DNA of 64,000 bases from Aquilaria yunnanensis (Eukaryota > Streptophyta > Magnoliopsida > Malvales > Thymelaeaceae). The notes under the pieces were generated by a model that was not told the origin of the DNA, searched no databases, and was given only the letters and a program-made list of their open reading frames with translations. This document shows positions 60,545 to 64,000 of the stretch, piece by piece. The translations under genes and the position numbers were made by a program. The DNA is taken from contig CM077600.1 of assembly GCA_039654915.1 (NCBI GenBank), positions 40,284,492-40,348,491 on the forward strand. The letters run 5' to 3'. Position 1 is the stretch's first letter. Each line of letters starts with the position of its first letter.

Positions 60545-61470
60545 CTTAATTGGCCTAATTCTACCATTAATATTTTATTTTTTTCAAATAAACCACCAAT
60601 GTTTTTTAGTTTCCCCGATTCACCCACCTAACATTAAAATTTTGTTCAAATTTTATAAAAGTGACCATTATCCATTTTTTTTCATTTGACATAATATAGT
60701 TTCTTAATTTAAAAAAACACAAATTCAGAAAGTTTATGAACAAGGTGACAACCTTCTTCGAGGTTCAGTCCTTTGTTATGGTTTGTAATTTGCAACTTTG
60801 AAGGCACGTGTGATGGACGACATGACAAGCAACAATGTGAAAGGGTGGGATTTTGAGCTAGAGGATGATGGTTTGATAAAAGAAAATGCCGATGATGATG
60901 TTTTCCCTCAAGTTTCATATCTTAGGCTTAAGTATACTATAAATGGCGATGTAGCCAACTCTCGAAGAAAGAATAAAAGGACAAGGCTTCTACCATAATG
61001 ACATCGACCATCACAGTAGCATAGCCTCTTGTGACTTCGAGTCCCTTGGCTCTAACAATGAGCTTTGTGCTTATCAATCTAATGAAAAATGGGGAAAATG
61101 TTGGCTTGTATAAGACTATAAAAAGGAATGAACGGGTTTTAAGTAAGATTGTGAGGGGAGAATCAACTGAATGAGACAAAGATAAAAGAGATGGTATAGA
61201 TTCATGATGACGTCTTCAGTAAGGGTGTTGGAGGTTCGTCGGCCTATTTGATAAGGCCATCGATGCATGTGACCAATTGCAAGCATTATAACTCTTGTAT
61301 TCTTTTATTAGGAAAAGAATTTATTGTGAAGTATCTAAATTAAATACCTCGTACTTTTAACAAAATGTTATAGAAATTTAATTGAGAGTGAACAATTTGG
61401 GCCAATTTAAAGACATGAATAGTTTATTTGGCCAAAACAAAATATTAATGACTAATCCAAACTAATCTCA
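60545..61470. mobile_element. Possible TIR element with diverged ends (about 0.9 kb)
   Basis: Left CATTAATATTTTATTTTTTT followed by CAAATAAACC and ATGTTTTTTAG is matched by the reverse complement of about 61395-61452 (CATTAATATTTTGTTTTGGC, CAAATAAACTATTCATG). The repeats continue inward with gaps. The GC-richer interior (60780-61230) holds short open frames such as 60798-60998, which I do not recognise. The boundaries are approximate. Confidence 0.45.
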
Positions 61471-61684
61471 AAATATTAATAATTTATTCATTTTTTTTAT
61501 CAATTATCAATAAAAACCACCATTAACAAATTAAAAATGAAAGACAAATTTCAAGTAGGAAAGGAAAAGCTGAATTTTCTTACATGTACTAGACTGTTAG
61601 TAGAAAATTTTATATAAAATAAATTAATTGGATATAAAAAAATTACCAAGTTTTACTTATTTGTTCAATTATCACTCGAAATAC

Positions 61685-61686
<2 letters not shown>

Positions 61687-61733
<47 letters not shown>

Positions 61734-61734
61734 C
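61687..61734. repeat. (TA)24 microsatellite
   Basis: Forty-eight bases of pure TA dinucleotide. Confidence 0.97.
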
Positions 61735-64000
61735 ATAATGCATCTAAGAGTGATTTTGACTTTTCCTTAATGAAAGAGATTGTGGAGCTGACACGTTGCA
61801 CACTTTCCTTTTTTAATAAGGTAGCTGCAATTTTTTACGCATGATCTACCAAATATGCCCCTAACTATATGAAATAATACTCTAGTGACATGTAACAGTT
61901 AAAGCACACAATTGTTGACTTTTATTCAAAATTTGAATTATAGATAAACTAATTATATGATTAAATTGAGTCATGATTGATTATAAACCTACTTTGGAAT
62001 TATTTCTACCATTTTATGACATTTCATGTATTGAGTGAGATAATTATAAATTTCCAGCAGCATAAATGAGCAAACTATAATTTTAATTAATGTCATGAAG
62101 TGTTTCGGAATATACCCAAATAAAAAATCAAAACAAGTTTACAAATAGCCTACAAGTATATAGGATCCATTTAGCATTTACTATACATGAGGTTATGTCA
62201 GCAGCATATTATAGCAAATATTTTATAATAAATTTAAATAATTTTTTTTATAATTAATTAAAAAAATTTCACTCATAAATTTATGTAAATCAATTAAAAT
62301 GTCCTTTTACGATAGTTTTGTGATTTAATTTCTTTATATTATATTTTTATTGTTAAAATGATTATTTATGATCAAAATGTAAAATTGTGATACATAACAT
62401 AATATATGCTTTGACACCATTGATTTTTTTATCATTAAAAAATAATTCACTAAAAAAATTTCATCTCTTATCAAATCATATTCCAAATCTTGATACTAAG
62501 AAAAAATTTATTTAAAATAATTCACTTTCAATTTTCATAAGTATGGACCAAATTATTTTATTAAACCATAAAGCCTTCGAAGTAAATAACTCAAACTAAA
62601 AAAAACTCAATCATCAATAAGGAAAAGACTATCTAAACATAAAATTATTTTTTATTTACATTAATAAATTAAATCTTTAACCTTTAACTTAATAAATGTA
62701 AAAAAGAAAAGAAAATAAATAAATTAACCAAAGTTGAATTAACTCAAATCATATGCAAAAGTAGACAAATTATAGTGACTAAAATTTTATTTGAGACAAC
62801 AATAATGAAGGAAAATGAAAAAAATAGTTTGGGGACGAAGAAATAAATTATAAAAAAAAATTAGATATTAAGGCTCTATTTAGTTCAGGAAAATTTTCTA
62901 ATTTTTCTAAAATATTTTCTAAAAATTAGAAAATGAAAAGAAAACATGTTTAGTTGACTAATTTTCTTTTTCAGTTTTCTTAAAAAATAATTTTCCTTTA
63001 CGTGAAGATTAGGAAAACAATGATTTTGTTGTTTTCCTAATTTTTCAATCAGGCTTTCATGTGTAAGAATGGCAGTGGGTAGGTAAAATCCACAACCCGT
63101 AGATACCCGGCCGATGAGTTGCATATATTTTGTGAAAATTGCACCTGTCTATCCGTCATGGATTTTAATTTTACCCTGTGGGTAAACCTACCATGGCCGC
63201 AACCCGCCACAAGTTTTCTTTGTCTATCAATGACTTAATTATAACTTTTCAAAATAATAAACTAATATGAAAAAAAATAAGTAACTCAAGTGATCAAAGT
63301 GTAATTTATCAAACAAAAATAAACATAAACCTATATAATATAACCTAGACCCTACTTTTTTACCACACTACCGCCAGTCCTTGTTTTTTCTGCTCATTTC
63401 TTATTATTTAATCGATTTGAGATTTTCTAGATTTCTACTTGTGGTTGTTTTTCATGTCAATTTTCTTTTCAACCTTTAGATTTACTTCTAAAATCTCTTC
63501 GAAGGTTATTGTTCACTTGGTTTTTAATGGTGTCTTAGTCGATTGGTGTTTGAAGATTAATGATGTGTGTCTTCATGAATAATCTGCGGCACACCGTGAC
63601 CCATGGGTAGTAGACATGGGTATAGTTTTCCACCTGCTAGCCTTGGTAGGCGGGCAACGAATATGACAAATCCGCACTCAATCAACCATGTTGCCATCCC
63701 TACTCACGCAACTCTCTTTCACATTCTTGCCCGACCAGCTTCTCAAACTTCTGCCCGACCAATCCTCTTACTCGACCAACCTTTCGTACCGCTACTGCCG
63801 AATAACATCTCCTTCACCGTCACCACCTACCGACTTCCCCGTCTTTGCCACCCAACCAGCATCATGGAACTCTTTTGCAACTTCGACTCCTCTATCTTTC
63901 TTGGTTTCTTTGGTTTAATAAATCCCTAAATCCCCTTATCTTTCATTCAATTAAGGCAACTAAACTAGCCTTGTGGCATGAATTGATCCATTGGAAGCAA
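61735..64000. other. Intergenic, transposon-like at the right end, no supported gene
   Basis: Very AT-rich to about 63060. A segment at about 62873-63055 with repeated GGAAAATTTTCTAA-type motifs looks like a small transposon relic. From 63067 (AATGGCAGTGGGTAGG, then GATACCCGGCC) to 63700 (GTTGCCATCCC) the ends and the GGGTA/ACCCG-rich content resemble a hAT-type non-autonomous element, but I could not match flanking duplications. The open frames at 63603-63929 fall across it and are not protein-like. Confidence 0.45.

Noticed and set aside
1..64000. CRISPR arrays, bacterial operons, rRNA genes and tRNA genes
   Set aside because: None seen; all coding evidence is of spliced plant nuclear genes.

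Overview
The window is nuclear DNA from a flowering plant, most likely a eudicot. It is AT-rich, its genes are split by GT-AG introns, and the gaps between genes are full of plant-type DNA transposons, foldback repeats and LINE remnants. Every splice junction below was read by eye and checked for reading-frame continuity; no transcript or database search was available.

Six genes are supported. From left to right they are: an RMR-type vacuolar sorting receptor/RING-H2 protein (13814-17431, +, 4 exons, 440 aa); a PDIL5-2-like membrane protein disulfide isomerase (18314-21291, -, 5 exons, 427 aa); the CCA-adding tRNA nucleotidyltransferase (22951-31063, -, 15 exons, 587 aa); a small charged protein I do not recognise (32768-33263, +, 2 exons, about 121 aa); a FUT13-like alpha-1,4-fucosyltransferase of family GT10 (33550-36692, -, 3 exons, 406 aa); and a cytosolic alkaline/neutral invertase of family GH100 (48549-52931, +, 4 exons, 554 aa). 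They do not form a pathway. Their order is nevertheless striking: from memory, three separate Arabidopsis chromosome 1 segments each keep a different subset of this series (invertase, FUT13, CCA enzyme, PDIL5-2, RMR), so the window looks like the unreduced ancestral block.

The first 10 kb is repeat DNA. It holds an LTR-like end with minisatellites and a purine-rich tract (1-2949), a short satellite of about 165-bp units with an internal inversion (3000-4000), a foldback element (4317-4752), and a Pack-MULE-like element (8225-9874). This last element has inverted repeats of about 200 bp and carries an intron-free, open fragment of an EDR2-C (DUF1336) protein.

The interval between FUT13 and the invertase (36.9-47.8 kb) is a landing zone for terminal-inverted-repeat elements. 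Three lie end to end, followed by a broken fourth and a decayed RNase H domain. A four-copy foldback MITE family of 331-336 bp is scattered over 31-60 kb. A 784-bp hAT-type element with a perfect 8-bp target duplication sits in an intron of the CCA gene. A 5'-truncated LINE with a damaged reverse transcriptase lies at 55.7-58.3 kb. The remaining stretches (4.8-8.2, 9.9-13.6, 42.4-45.2, 45.6-47.8, 53-55.6 and 61.8-64 kb) show no gene I can support.
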